Below are positions 12,041-23,760 of a stretch of DNA of 64,000 nt, piece by piece. This DNA comes from Melolontha melolontha (Eukaryota; Arthropoda; Insecta; Coleoptera; Scarabaeidae), in assembly GCA_935421215.2 (NCBI GenBank), contig OW285239.1, positions 141,825,534 through 141,889,533 on the forward strand, read 5' to 3'. The notes beneath the pieces are model-generated. The model was not told the DNA's origin. It was given only the letters and a program-made list of their open reading frames with translations, and made no database searches. A program made the position numbers and the translations under genes. Numbering within the stretch: the first letter of the stretch is position 1; each line of letters starts with the position of its first letter.

Positions 12041-12531
12041 CATTATAAAGAGACATCACTCGGAGAAGATTTTATATGCTTATGCATCAATAAAATATAT
12101 AAATAGCCGTTGTACCTACTTAACAGATGCATAATCAACAATCAATAAAAACACTTACACGGGAAGTCATGGGGATTAACTAAAAATTATTACATTTACG
12201 AACCGTTTTCGATTATGAAATTATTTTTACTAGTAGTGAGGATTAATGTTAGATCAAGCGTTTATTTTACCTGAATTACTTATCATAATTTGTCATTGTA
12301 GTTGATATTATCATTTCTGATACGTCCTACATCGACCTTACGCTATCTCGAAAGTTTTAATTATAGAACGAGTTTTCCTATATATACAGGAGGTTTTAAT
12401 GTTTTGTTAAAAATAATAATAATAATAACAGTGCTATTACTGTCAAAAAACTTGCCAAAAACTAGCGATATGCATTTAAATATCGTATGAGTCTTTCGAT
12501 CGCTATTGCCGGGGAATTTACGAGATATCTA
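12041..12531. other. AT-rich spacer
   Basis: No gene or repeat recognised, apart from a short ORF (12302-12490) with no motif. Confidence 0.5.
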
Positions 12532-13394
12532 ACATCATTTGAAAAGTCAATCTAGGTTACTTTGAAATTTTAATAGAATAAGTCGCAAATATATTAGTAT
12601 GTGTTTGTTGTTCCGTAAACGTAAATCCAAATGACATTTTAATAATGTCAATCACAAATATCAGTTAGTGCATAAAATAATCGCGCGTCGATTCTGGTTT
12701 AAATAAATTGCTTCTCAGTTTCAAAATGGCTTTCACTTTAGAACATACATTTTTTTAGTCCAGGCTTATTTTCGAAGTGGTAATAAAATTGATGGTTTGT
12801 GGGTTTATTCAGTTCAAGAATGCATGATAGAATTTCAAGTTGAGTTTCCACATTTTGTAATAGATTATATACAATTTAAGAATACTTTGGATAGAACTTT
12901 AAAACTTTTTTCTGAATCTGGTGTCTCTTAAGAAAATTAGGCAGCGGAGCAGTTAAGAAACGTACACCTCAAGTTGTCAATCGTGTTGAAGAAATAATGG
13001 AAAATGAACCACAAACATCTGTTCGACATTTGAGTCAACAAATAAACCTTTCTGTTGGTACAACTCACAAGTTATTAAAAAAAGATATGCAACTTTATCC
13101 ATACCGTGTCACAGCAGAAATGCATGGAAATTAATAACAATCCAGTAATGTTGCAGAATATCATCAGAAATTTTGAACGGAGGATTTTAAAGTGCATTGA
13201 TCTTGAAGGATAACATTTTCAACATTTGTTATAGTTTTCAATTAATACCTATTATTTGTTATTTATTTGTATGTATGAAACTGTCAAAATATACGACTTC
13301 GTAGGTTAAGTAGTAAATTTTAATTTACGACATACTTCAAAATGTTCTCATTAAATCACATGCTACTAGTTTGACTTTTCAAATGAACACTTGT
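12532..13394 (+). mobile_element. Family A DD41D element, internal deletion derivative (copy A1)
   Basis: Ends ATTTGAAAAGTCAATCTAGG and TTTGACTTTTCAAATGAACA, flanked by TA (12530-12531, 13395-13396). Starts with MAFTLEH at 12726, frameshifted soon after. Sequence matches copies A2 and A3 as far as YPYRVTA and then jumps straight to the last 40 codons (NNPVMLQNIIRNFERRILKC). The whole DDE domain is therefore deleted. Length 863 bp against about 1.35 kb for A2. Confidence 0.8.
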
Positions 13395-13465
13395 TATGAA
13401 ATTATTTATTTCAATTAGTTTTGACATTTACTTGACAACTTTCAAGTCAGCTGGTATAATTCAAA

Positions 13466-14516
13466 ATGTTTCAATTAGAACATAAAATTTTTATTATCAA
13501 ATCATACTACAGTAATGGAAATATAGGTGAAAATGGTAATTGGGTTTATTCACCTCGTTTATGTTTGAATGAGTTCCGTGAGAGATTTCCCAACTTCGCA
13601 ATAATCGAACGAGATTTTTTTCGGCAATTTCAACGAACTGTGGACAAATTTGAAGGTAATACTGGTAATATCGGCGATAGTGTTCGATCTGGAAGAAGAC
13701 GGCTAGAAATGATGATGTTATTGATCTGGTTAGACAACGCATGCAGGAAGAACCTACCTTATCCTTGCGTAGATTGAAACAAGAAATCAATTTAAGTTAT
13801 GGGACGTGTCGAGCCATTGTTAAACATGACTTGAACATGTTTCTTATAAACTGCGGATGTGTCAGAAGTTACTGCCACCAGATTATCAGAAGAGAGTATC
13901 GTACTGTACCTGGTTTAATGACCATTTGAATAACGATATCCTTGATTTAACATTTTTTACAGACGAATCTTATTTTTACCTATCTGGATACGTTAATAAA
14001 CAAGTTATGCGTATGTGGAGCGAGAATAATCCTAATTTTCATAGTGAGGCTCCTTTACATAGTCCTAAGATTGGTGTTTGGGTTGCAGTGTCCCGTAGAC
14101 GGGTAATAGGGCCAATATTTTTTCAAGATACCGTAAACGCTGAAAGATATATAAATCAAATACTTGATCCTTTTATCAATCAATTGGACGATGATGAACT
14201 TCATAATGGATACTTTCAGCAAGATAACGCGAGACCGCATGGTGCTCGAGTAACAATGGAATATTTACCTCAATTTTATGATGAAAGGTCACCTAGGTCT
14301 TGTAATTTGAGTCCTTTAGACTACTTCTTATTCCCATTGCTTAAGAATAACATTTTTAAAACTCCAGTTCACACTTTAGATGAATTAGAAGAACGTATTG
14401 TTGAAAACCGTCTCACAGTAACACCTGATCTTTTAATTAAAGTTTTTAATAACATGGACCGACGTGTTAGCCGGTGTATTCAGGAACAGGGAAGAGATTT
14501 TCAACATCTTTTATAA
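13466..14516 (+). pseudogene. Family B DD41D-type transposase with two frameshifts and a deletion
   Basis: ATG at 13466 opens a DUF4817-like N-terminal region (EHKIFIIKSYYSNG). Frame changes occur near 13715 and 13835. The DDE part is mostly readable: FFTDESYFYLSGYVNKQ, GVWVAVSRRRVIGPIFF, YFQQDNARPHGA and LSPLDYFLFPLLKNNIF, ending RDFQHLL. Spacing between the last two Asp is 31 rather than 41, caused by loss of about 10 residues just before PRSCNLSPLD. Sits 70 bp downstream of A1. No terminal repeats were identified. Confidence 0.8.
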
Positions 14517-15916
14517 TTTTTTATTGTAAAAGTGTACCTACCTGAATGTTATTGTTTCATTGTGGGAGTTCTTTTCTTAACTGTAATGAGCCTTTTTTTT
14601 TATTAGTTATTAAGACTTTTTTATTTATAAATGCATTCTGTAATCTCTATAAATGTTATTAAATATAACATACATAAAATGTAAATAAATACCATAACCT
14701 AAAATCTATTTTATTTGTGACTTATACATACTTTAAGGTAATGAATCACAGAAGTAAATAATTTTATAGATAGCTTTACGTTTCATGGCTATCACGATCC
14801 AAAGACTTTTTGATCATACAATATATTTCATTTACTATTCCAGATGAGGCACTTCTAGCAATATCAAGCACAGTAATCTAAAAGTCACAAGTTACTAACA
14901 TGCGGAACCTGTTATTGCTGCATTTAGGCTATAGGTATTATGTTACCTACCCTTTACAACGCTGTTAAATTGTTATATGTCACAACTGTCATTATTGTTT
15001 TGCCTTTCCAGGTTGTTTTCCGATATTTAAATTTATCGATCATAACCTAAAAAGCATTTAATGGAGAACTATAAACAAAACTTAGCAAATCTATATGACA
15101 CGATTATGACGTATGTAAATGACGTGCTTCGTCTGTAATCATAAATAGACTATATTGATAAAATACATAGTATCTGTCTACTTGATGTTTTGACTTACGT
15201 CATTAGTTGCGTGGCGTTATGACGGACGTGGGCACCTGCAATGTATGTATTCTCATTTCATTCAAAGCCCAATGATTAAACAAGGATAAAACTGAAATGA
15301 AAATGTGGGATTATCTTCGCCATAAGACCAATAAGATAGACAGAGATAACATGACTACGATAGTCGAATAATAAAATTTTGATGTTTGACGTCTTACTTT
15401 GGGTCTATTTTCGTTTTATTGCTCTTCTAATTAATTTTCTTTCTATCTAGCAAATAATTGATCTTTTCATAACACAAAGAACTGTTTTCAATACATTTTC
15501 AGTAAGTAGTATCACTAAGTTATTTATTGGTTATAGGTTAAGAATTTACATTTAATACATATGCCTGGAGCACATCTGAATTCACAATCCCGGCAACTTC
15601 TGTTGAATGTCTTGAACTTTTTTGAAAGAGATAAACTAAATCAAGCTCTGATAAATATAAATGCAGCTTTTGAACTACTTATTATATTCTTCTTGAAAGT
15701 TATATATTGAATTGTTTGTTATTGTTTTGAAATAAATTCAATAAAAATTTCAAATTATTTTTCTATTAAAATTATTGCTATTTATAGATATATAGACACA
15801 GATAGTTGCTCAAGATCAAACTCAGAAAGAAAAAAAGCATTTATTGAAAGTAAATAAAAGCAGATTAAATTGCCAAAATTTTACAAAGCATCCAAATATA
15901 ATATATATTAAAACAC
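14517..15916. other. AT-rich stretch, nothing recognised
   Basis: No coding motif, tRNA-like or long repeat structure noticed. Confidence 0.5.
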
Positions 15917-16015
15917 TGATAAAGGTAAAGAAAATACACACTTGGTTATTTGTTTCACTGCAATGCAATTGCAGTGAAACAAATAACCAAGTGTGTATTT
16001 TCTTTACCTTTATCA
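15917..16015. repeat. Perfect 99-bp palindrome
   Basis: Two 48-bp arms (15917-15964 and 15968-16015) are exact reverse complements around the 3-nt centre GCA. The outer end reads TGATAAAGGTAAAGAAAATA. Perfect symmetry implies recent origin or gene conversion between arms. Confidence 0.95.
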
Positions 16016-16459
16016 TTTAATATGTTTCACCAAGTGCCTAGCGAGACCTCAATCAATTATATTGTTAAAACACTGTTATGAAACATGAGTAATACTTATC
16101 AATTCTTTTTCTTAACGAATTAACATAATAGGTTGTACTAATTTTTACAATATGCAGGCTGAATTTTATTCCGGTCTTCTATTAGTGCCAATTAGTGCAT
16201 CTTAAAATATTATTTGAAGGAGATTTGATCATTTGAATTTGCCATGGTTCTTGTATATTAAATAAGCTTTTATAGTAAATAAATAAATTTTATGTGTTCT
16301 ATTTTCAGACTGACACGATTTGTTGTTAAATATTTTGGTTCTTTGAATAAATACATAACCTACATGTCATGAGATGACATCACGAAAAATTTCATTCATA
16401 ACCATGCTGCTCTTGACGTTTTATTAAAATTCATTTTAATATATACATATATATATATA

Positions 16460-16731
16460 GTAAACCTAATCAGTAGGCGATTAAAGGTCTGTATATTACT
16501 TCAAAATATATGTATTTAAAAAACTCTACATGTTTCGGCTGTGTACGCCTTTATCAAGAGAATACAAAATATGAATGACAGGATATAAATGTCAAGTGAC
16601 ATTTATATCCTGTCATTCATATTTTGTATTCTCTTGATAAAGGCGTACACAGGCGAAACATGTAGAGTTTTTTAAATACATATATTTTGAAGTAATATAC
16701 AGACCTTTAATCGCCTACTGATTAGGTTTAC
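16460..16731. repeat. 272-bp near-perfect palindrome at a (TA)n tract
   Basis: Arms of about 134 bp meet at GTCAAGTGAC (16591-16600) with one other visible mismatch (CGGCTGTG against CACAGGCG). Outer end GTAAACCTAATCAGTAGGCG. TA-rich sequence flanks both sides. Related single-arm or deleted copies lie at 21404-21580 and 25001-25140. The arm contains CTTGATAAAGGC...GCCGAAACATG, a hammerhead-like core (see findings). Confidence 0.92.
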
Positions 16732-16758
16732 CATATCATACCAAGGTCACGAAGTTAT

Positions 16759-16761
<3 letters not shown>

Positions 16762-16804
<43 letters not shown>
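16762..16804. repeat. (TA)n microsatellite
   Basis: Uninterrupted TA repeat of about 21 units next to the 272-bp palindrome. Confidence 0.95.
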
Positions 16805-16809
<5 letters not shown>

Positions 16810-18399
16810 TAAAGGCAAATGGTCGTATAATAAATACACAACCAAAACATAAAATATAATGACTTAATTTGCCCAGAATAAGTAAAAATAATATAATTTG
16901 AATATACACAAGTGTAGTTCTAAAAGTGACCTATAGATGGCGTTAAGTTTTATTTATACGGTTGACACAGGTGTAATATTTCAGAACATAAATACGATAA
17001 TATAAACAATTAATACTTAACTTATATAGCCTCCTTCAAGTGTATAACTATTCGTTAAATACTTAATGTGTATCTTAATTCAAATACCGGATAGCTGAGA
17101 CATAATGGTGATATTACACTTTACGATATTATACTTGCGAGTTCGGTGATGATAGAAGATAGATATAAGTTTAAAACAAGTTATTCTAAGTGAGATACTT
17201 CCAAATGTATTAATTACTGAATAAAACAAGAGAATGAAATGTAAAAATCACTGGTTTAATGAGAAAATCAATTCAAAGAGGCAAGTTTTATGAAAGATAT
17301 TGAAATATATTAACATAAGTGTAGTCACGTGATCAGAACTGATATAAAAGTTAGGTTAATTGTTTAAAAAAGATAAATACTTAAAAAATTAGATCTACGT
17401 AACTATTATTCTAACCTAAGGGAACTGTATTCTTCCGTTTTAAAAGTTATATAGATTAAATACTAACATTTTAGGTATTCATATAAGAATATCAACGATT
17501 ATTTCAGAATTTTAAATAAATTTTTTTTATATTTTAGGAGGAGATATAAATAAATAGGTACTCAATTTGGTATTGCGGTGAATTCTGGATGATCAAAGGA
17601 TGTTAGGATCTCTTTACACAGGATAACGGCTCTGGTTGATGAAATATGCGGGTATCGTTCTAAGCGTGGGTTGGAAGATGTAATTTCTTTTACAAACGAT
17701 CAGGCAGGTCTGGGGTTGTGTAAACTTCGTAAAATGATGCCTGGTAGATAGGAAACTCGTAGGATATGTTTTGGTAAGATTTAACCGATTTATTTTCTAT
17801 TTTTTTTTTACTTAATTTCAGGAACACACTTTTATAAAAAAACTCGACGCTTTGGAAAAATTCTTAAATACCCAAGCCAACTCTCTCTTGTTTTTCTTTC
17901 ATATCCAGGCGTCTGATTTGGAATGCTTGTTTATATTTATTTAATCTCTTTAATAAATTTATAAAAATGAAATAAATTACTATTATAAATCGTTTAGATA
18001 TTTCACATAAATTATTGTTTTAATTTTATAATATACAAAAGTGTATTTTAAATGTTCAATTTTCCGCTATATACCTGTTTACAATTGGGATAATTCCCGC
18101 CTTATATAATTCAAATTAGGTACAGCTATGACCATAATATGTGACAAATATTTCCAATCAATTAAGTTAAATATCTTCGGTACAATAAAAATGTAGATGA
18201 AAATGACTTAAGTAAATGATTACAAGAAAATAAATAAATATGTGATTCAAATTTGAGCTATTAAAAACGCGGAATTAACTTTATTGATATGGCACGTGAA
18301 AAATGCAGTTCCAAAAGTAACTTATTCTAAAATTAACATTTTAATTCTAAATTCTGTATTTTTATTCTAGGCCTCTTATGTTCATGGGTATGCCTCACT

Positions 18400-18402
<3 letters not shown>
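16805..18402. other. 1.6-kb non-coding block between (TA)n tracts
   Basis: Bounded on both sides by (TA)n and free of ORFs with motifs. Similar in size and setting to the 1.6-kb repeats at 18657-20262 and 40630-42229, but no shared sequence was noticed. The segment 17575-17770 has less AT bias (GATCAAAGGATGTTAGGATC and around). May be a separate (TA)n-targeting non-autonomous element. Confidence 0.35.

Positions 18403-18457
<55 letters not shown>
18403..18457. repeat. (TA)n microsatellite
   Basis: About 27 TA units, immediately left of a collapsed SINE-like foldback. Confidence 0.95.
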
Positions 18458-18459
<2 letters not shown>

Positions 18460-18461
<2 letters not shown>

Positions 18462-18600
18462 CATATATGAGTGTTTAGATAATTTCTTAGCCGTTCATTA
18501 AATATAACATTTGATAAATTATTGGAGTTTTTCGTCTTTTTTATATGAAATATAAAAAAAGCCGAAAAACTCCAATAATTTATCAAATGTTATATATATG
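18460..18600. repeat. Collapsed SINE-like inverted pair
   Basis: GTGTTTAGATAATTTCTTAG followed by TTTGATAAATTATTGGAG...CTCCAATAATTTATCAAA: only the outer ends of the SINE-like repeat (see 20509-21000) facing each other, centred near 18549. The tRNA-like heads are absent. (TA)n on both sides. Confidence 0.8.
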
Positions 18601-18611
18601 TATATATATAT

Positions 18612-18656
<45 letters not shown>
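18591..18656. repeat. (TA)n microsatellite
   Basis: TA repeat with one AATA interruption near 18622. Confidence 0.95.
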
Positions 18657-18658
<2 letters not shown>

Positions 18659-20257
18659 AAATATTACAAGCTCTGCCGATGTAAAGAAACGCCACCACGT
18701 TCGAGCGCCTATATGAAATGATGCTGATGAACGGTGAAATAATAGTAACAGAATATTAAGTAATTAAATAGTGAATAAATCGCACTTTAGCTGTTAAGAT
18801 GTATTGGGCGCCTTATATAATATGAACAGGTAAAGTTAGATTACCAACCAATAGTACGTAGTATCTCTGATTACGACTAGATGTCGGTAGAGCATGACCA
18901 AGATACTAAATAAATTTGACTCTTACTTAGGCTCATCGTCGGTGGTATTATACTCCTATAAAACTGAAGGAAAATTAATTAATAATATCAAAAATATACT
19001 TCTAGTTACGCATTGATAAATAAAAGAACTTCTTTAAAATAATAAGTATAAAATATTTATTTACGCAAGGTATCTGTATGCAATAATGAGTATCTTGACT
19101 AACGGCAAAACAAGGAATTAGAATTATATGAAATTATGGTTATGTAACTAGTGAAATGAGAAAATAAAGTTTGTTTTAATATAAATAAATAAACACTGTT
19201 ATGATAAGTACTACACATTCTTAATAGGTAATGTTCTTTTCATAAATTTTATCAAAATAGTGATACATTTAAAAGTAAAATCAAGATGTAGTTATTTAGT
19301 AATTTGATTGGTTAAGAAACAGTTATCAATTAGGCTTTTACAAAAAAGAATTAAATTAAATTAACCTGTGTCATGCAGGGAGCGTTAAGGTATCAAGAAG
19401 GGTTTGGGCTAATCAGGATATTCATCTGAACAGGATCAAGAGAGGTATTCTTGGGCTATATGATGCAGGTATGTAGAAGCTTATTCTGGTATGTAGCTAT
19501 TGGGTCGACGCTCTGCGGTCAAAAAATGCTTTCGTAGTTTTCTTGCCGGTGTCGGATCTTGTTCTCGTAAAAAGTGCTTCAAATGTTGCGCCAGTATTAA
19601 TTACACCTTTTCTATATATTTTTATTCTTTTAACACTAGTATTTCAGTATATAATACTTAATAGACCGGAGTATAACTTTTTTAGGCAACTCGTGTAAAA
19701 ATTCTGCACCCACGCTAACTATCAATTATTTCTTTTTCAAAGCCTTATTAGAACGTAAAAATTGAATTGATTTGTACTTTTACAATTATTTATAATAATC
19801 AAAATGCAGACAAAATGTTAATTTAGACAGAAAGACAAAATTATAATATTAATTAACAAGTAGATATGACTGGCTTTTTGATGTTAGGTTATGTACAATT
19901 TCCAATACAAATATAACCTGTTCGCGGGTTTTCCTTATGATTTGAAAAGTGGGCGTGTTCAATTAGTATCGATATAAAATTCGAATGAAAATAAATTAAC
20001 TATCTTTTTTAATTTCGCGTAATTGACTTGAATGACAAAAATGAAAATTAAAAATATGAAAAGTAAATTTTGAAATAACTATAATTTAATCTAAAATATA
20101 CACAGTTATAGTAATATTAATTTATTAACATTTCGACACTAATTTTACAAGTTATGTCCACCAAATGTAGCTATTCAATTGAGTGTATTTCTTGTATTAA
20201 TTCTTACTCTTTCATTTACAGATAGCTGGAATAACTGAGCTGTTTGTATCATAACAT

Positions 20258-20262
<5 letters not shown>
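18657..20262. repeat. 1.6-kb non-coding repeat R, copy a
   Basis: Starts near CTGCCGATGTAAAGAAACGC and ends GAGCTGTTTGTATCATAACA. A near-full second copy is at 40630-42229, and the last 520 bp recur at 29557-30078. Copies differ by small indels and scattered substitutions. Each begins and/or ends at a (TA)n tract. No long ORF is conserved between copies. Likely a non-autonomous element that targets (TA)n, or that carries TA tails. Class unknown. Confidence 0.75.

Positions 20263-20312
<50 letters not shown>
20263..20312. repeat. (TA)n(TG)n microsatellite
   Basis: TA repeat passing into TGTGTGTGTG. Confidence 0.95.
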
Positions 20313-20314
<2 letters not shown>

Positions 20315-20508
20315 TTAGTGTTTAGATCATTTCATAGCCGTTTATTAAATATAACAATTGATAAATTATTGGAGATTTTCGGCTTTTACATGAAATATTT
20401 ACAAATATCAAATTAGAATGTATGTAATTGCAGAATAAGTGGAGATGTAAACATTGCTGTCTACAAATTACAAAGCAAATAATACGAAATTTTTAATTGA
20501 AAAATATG

Positions 20509-20580
20509 GTCTACGTTGGGACTGGAACCCAAGTCTACAGCTTGCCGGGCTGTCGCTTTTACCACTTAGCCACAATAGAC
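20509..20580 (-). other. tRNA-like SINE head S1 (box B mutated)
   Basis: 72 nt matching S2, with box A TGGCTAAGTGG. Box B is altered (GGTTCCAGTCC instead of GGTTCGAGTCC), so internal Pol III promotion should be weaker. Anticodon-stem ACAGC/GCTGT intact. Confidence 0.7.
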
Positions 20581-20599
20581 CTAGGTTGAAGCTATTTAG

Positions 20600-20755
20600 A
20601 AATGCTTTCAATAACTGACATTTGCTTTCACTAACTGACATCTGCTATCAAAACTGACATGAGCTTTCAAAACTGACTTCTGCTTTCAACTTGACATTTA
20701 CATTCAATAACTGACATCTGATTCATTAACACTGTTACTTTATAATGCATTTCTA
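20600..20755. repeat. CTGACATCTG minisatellite
   Basis: About seven degenerate 19-22-bp units of CTTTCAATAACTGACATCTG. It separates the two inverted tRNA-like heads. Longer arrays of the same unit lie at 24030-24190 (inverse) and 24365-24640. Confidence 0.8.
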
Positions 20756-20771
20756 AATAGCTTGAATCTAG

Positions 20772-20843
20772 GTCTATTGTGGCTAAGTGGTAAAAGCGAC
20801 AGCCCGGCAAGCTGTAGACTTGGGTTCGAGTCCCAACGTAGAC
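20772..20843 (+). other. tRNA-like SINE head S2 with intact Pol III boxes
   Basis: 72 nt, GTCTATT...CGTAGAC, followed by CA. Acceptor strands pair at six of seven positions. Box A TGGCTAAGTGG and box B GGTTCGAGTCC match eukaryotic consensus. Anticodon arm ACAGC-CCGGCAA-GCTGT and T arm TTGGG-TTCGAGT-CCCAA pair perfectly. The loop would place GGC as anticodon, but position 33 is C, not U. There is also an extra nucleotide before the D arm, so this is a tRNA-derived promoter rather than a functional tRNA. Confidence 0.75.
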
Positions 20844-20997
20844 CATATTTTTCAATTAAAAATTTCGTATGATTTGCTTTGTAATTTGTAGACAGCAATG
20901 TTTACATCCCCACTTATTCTGCAATTACATACATTCTAATTTGATATTTGTAAATATTTCATCTAAAAGCCGAAAAACTCCAATAATTTATCAATTG

Positions 20998-20998
<1 letters not shown>

Positions 20999-21051
<53 letters not shown>
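20999..21051. repeat. (TA)n microsatellite
   Basis: About 26 TA units forming the tail of SINE-like copy S2. Confidence 0.95.
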
Positions 21052-21054
<3 letters not shown>

Positions 21055-21084
21055 TTCTTTCAGGTTTCCGCGGGTAGTAGTATG

Positions 21085-21374
21085 TGTTGTAACTGGATTC
21101 CGGGTTTTCTTCCGCGTTTCCATTGTTTGGTCTTTGTAAAGACCGGTGCTGGTTTCTTGACGACGTTTCAGCAAAATCACATTTGCCATCTTCAGGTCTG
21201 CGATAACTGTCTGCTTCTTAGTTTACGAGTAACCAGAAGCAGAAGCAGACAGTTATCGCAGACCTGAAGATGGCAAATATGATTTTGCCGAAACGTCGTC
21301 ATGAAACCAGCACCGGTCTTTACAAAGACCAAACAATGGAAACGCGGAAGAAAACCCGGAATCCAGTTACAACA
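21085..21374. repeat. 290-bp inverted repeat with hammerhead-like core
   Basis: Arms of about 135 bp (21085-21219, 21240-21374), from TGTTGTAACTGGATTCCGGG to its complement. A short spacer at AGTTTACGAGTAACC separates them. Each arm includes, read outward from the centre, CCTGAAGATGGCAAA...TTTGCCGAAACGTC. (TA)n on both sides. No ORF independent of the repeat. Confidence 0.85.
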
Positions 21375-21403
21375 TATATATATATATATATATATACATA
21401 TAT
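21373..21403. repeat. (TA)n microsatellite
   Basis: Short TA repeat between two foldback fragments. Confidence 0.9.
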
Positions 21404-21576
21404 GGTAAATTAAATTTGTTGGCGATTTAAGGTCTGGTTTTACTTCAAAATGTATATATTTAAAACAATCCTACATATTTCGGCAAATGATGCCTTTTTC
21501 AAGGAACATAAAATATAAATGACAGTATATTAATGTCATACATTTGTAGTTGCTATGGATAAAATTATTCAAAGAT

Positions 21577-21580
<4 letters not shown>
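21404..21580. repeat. Single arm of the 16460-type foldback
   Basis: GGCGATTTAAGGTCTGGTTT, TACATATTTCGGCAAATGATG and TGCCTTTTTCAAGGAACATA follow the order of the arms at 16460-16731, in divergent form. The second arm is missing. Confidence 0.75.

Positions 21581-21582
<2 letters not shown>

Positions 21583-21634
<52 letters not shown>
21583..21634. repeat. (TA)n microsatellite split by a Tigger-like element
   Basis: About 25 TA units ending exactly at the left terminus of the Tigger-like element. It was probably continuous with the TATA at 23759. Confidence 0.92.
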
Positions 21635-21637
<3 letters not shown>

Positions 21638-23758
21638 TACAACCTCGATAATCCGGACACATAAAGTTTACGGCCTGTCCAAATCATCGAGGTTGTCCGG
21701 ATTAGCGGCGTTTTAAAAAAAACTAGTAATCACATTCAAATAATACAGTTTATGTAATTTTATTAATAAATATTTAAAAAAAACAGTGTATTTACCAGAC
21801 ATATTAATTTCATTTAATTACATTTATTAATGATTGAATCGTTGTCTGTTTCAACCTCGCGTTCTGATTATATTGCGCTTTTTCTTTGATTCTTTTTAAT
21901 AGGAGTATATCTTGCAAAGGAAAGTCATTTTCTGGAGCCCATGCAATGCAGTGTTCAAACGACTTGATGACTTCAGTGTGACGTATACTACGTACTGTGA
22001 TTAAATCGCTTGTATCATCTTCATCGCAGCTTTCGTCAACATGTGTAACCTCTTCAATAATATCATGTTCTGTTATAGTTGATATATCTTCATGTTCTCC
22101 TAAAGCCCAATTCAATATCTCGTTATTACCCACGTTTGGATCAATAACTGTCTAATTTCGGAAAGCGCGAGATCGTCTTCTTCTTCCCATTTCGGTAATA
22201 GCTTGCCCCAACTATTCACAATCAGCTTTTGTGTGACACGTTCCCAAGCGTCGTGTAAAGCGTCAACTACATTTTTCAGGTTAAAGTTTTTCAAATGTTG
22301 TGCTATGTTATGTGTATGCATCCTCGAACGCCATTATATGCTTTAACAAACTTTTCTTGTACAACATTTTGATATTTTGAATAACATGTTGATCCATCGG
22401 TTGTAAAATTGCTGTACAATTAGGTGGCATTAGCAAAATGCGAAAATTGGGATCAACATTTAATTCCTCAGTTACTAAATGCGAAGGAGCATTATCAATT
22501 AATAATAATGCTTTTTGAAGTCTATTTATACTCTCTAAAAATTGTTTAACATTAGGAATAAAGTGATCATTAAGCCAACTGGAAAATATTTTCTTAGTCA
22601 TCCATCCCTTTTTGGATCCTTTATATATTACTGGTAACGATGCATTCTTAAATACACGGGGGGGTTTCCGCTTTTCCAAGAACAAAAACTGGAAGTTTAT
22701 GCGTTCCTGATGCATTACAGCAAGGCATAAAAGTTAATCTATCTTTGGATATTTTTCTACCCGGAGCAGATTTCTCATCCTGATGCACCCAAGTCCCTAA
22801 GGGTAGTGCTCTCCAAAAGAGGGCCGACTCATCAGCATTAAAAAAATTTGGTCTTCATGTAGATCCATTTCGTTCGTTAACTATTTTCGCAAACTTTTGT
22901 TTAAATGGCTGTACGGCGCTCTCATCATTGGACAGTCGTTCTCCACACACTTTTAAAAACCTAATTCCATGTCGTCTTTTAAATTTATCGAGCCACCCAG
23001 AGCTAGCCACGAAGTTACTGTTTCCTGTAATTTGTTCGTAAAATAATTTTGCCTTTTCTCGTAAAATATCCGAAGAAATTTGATCATGGGAGACTCTTTG
23101 TTGTAGGAACCACGTATACAGAGCTTTCTCTACTTTAGGGTTTTGAGCCTTTTTCATAACTCTCCTATGTTCTGAAAAAAATGTCACCTAGAATTTTTGG
23201 GGTTTAATTACGTATATAAAATTTTTCTTACGTATCGTATGATATGATGAGCTAAAAAACGTTTTTATTTGTGTCCCTTTTCTTTTTATGACCGCTACTG
23301 TGGATTTTGCCATATTAAATTTCATAGCCACAAATCGCACACTTTTTCCACTTTCTAATTCTTTTAAAACCTCACATTTTTTTCCAAACTCGCAGCAACG
23401 TGCTTCCGTTTCGTTTGCGGTGGCATGGTTAAGCTATACATTTAGGTAGTTATTTATTAATATACATATACAACGTATGTTGCCACTTACGGAAGTAACG
23501 CGACTAAACCTGCAAACAAGGTCGCACTCCCGAACTATACTGCATATATTCGGTTTACGCAGCTATACGAGCTCACTGCCTGTGAATTCCGGAATATATG
23601 CGTGTTGTAATTTCGGACTTCCCCGAACCGAGGATCGTTAGCGCGTGTCCACGTCCGGACTGAAGAGAGATTTAAACACAAAATGTCCGAATTGTGACGA
23701 TGTCCATATTACTGGAGTGTCCGATTGATCGCATGTCCGGACTGTAGAGTTTGCACTG
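21635..23758 (-). mobile_element. Tigger/pogo-like element
   Basis: 24-bp imperfect terminal inverted repeats: left CAGTACAACCTCGATAATCC, right end GGACTGTAGAGTTTGCACTG. TA is duplicated on both sides. Both ends resemble typical Tigger termini, and the CENP-B-type transposase inside supports this. 2124 bp, inserted in a (TA)n tract next to a SINE-like repeat. Confidence 0.92.
21810..23426 (-). pseudogene. Tigger-like transposase (CENP-B HTH + DDE_1), frameshifted
   Basis: Minus strand from ATG near 23426 (MPPQTKRKHVAASLE). The psq-type helix-turn-helix is GKSVRFVAMKFNMAKSTVAV. A CENP-B HTH domain follows (ALYTWFLQQRVSHDQISS, GWLDKFKRRHGI). The DDE_1 domain has NADESALFWRALP, LLIDNAPSHLV and AILQPMDQHVI, all three Asp retained, with 33 residues between the last two. 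The acidic C-terminal tail ends in QTTIQSLINVIK. Frameshifts occur near 23385, 22850, 22715, 22310 and 22130, so no full protein can be made. Confidence 0.9.
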
Positions 23759-23760
23759 TA

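Larger units (their letters stand above)
20313..21000. repeat. Inverted pair of tRNA-derived SINE-like repeats
   Basis: Left arm 20313-20600 (minus) and right arm 20750-21000 (plus) are reverse complements of about 250 bp. Each has, in transcription order: a tRNA-like head, an A-rich stretch (TTCAATTAAAAATTTCGTAT), a body with GTAGACAGCAATGTTTACAT, then ACTCCAATAATTTATCAA and a (TA)n tail. The 150-bp spacer is a degenerate 19-22-bp minisatellite (CTTTCAATAACTGACATCTG). The layout of head, body and simple-repeat tail is that of a SINE. The head-to-head inverted arrangement is unusual. Confidence 0.75.

Noticed and set aside
18398..21267. ORFs rich in YIYIYIYI (18398-18586, 20869-21267, 20998-21189, 30062-30244)
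   Set aside because: These are translations of (TA)n microsatellites, not proteins.
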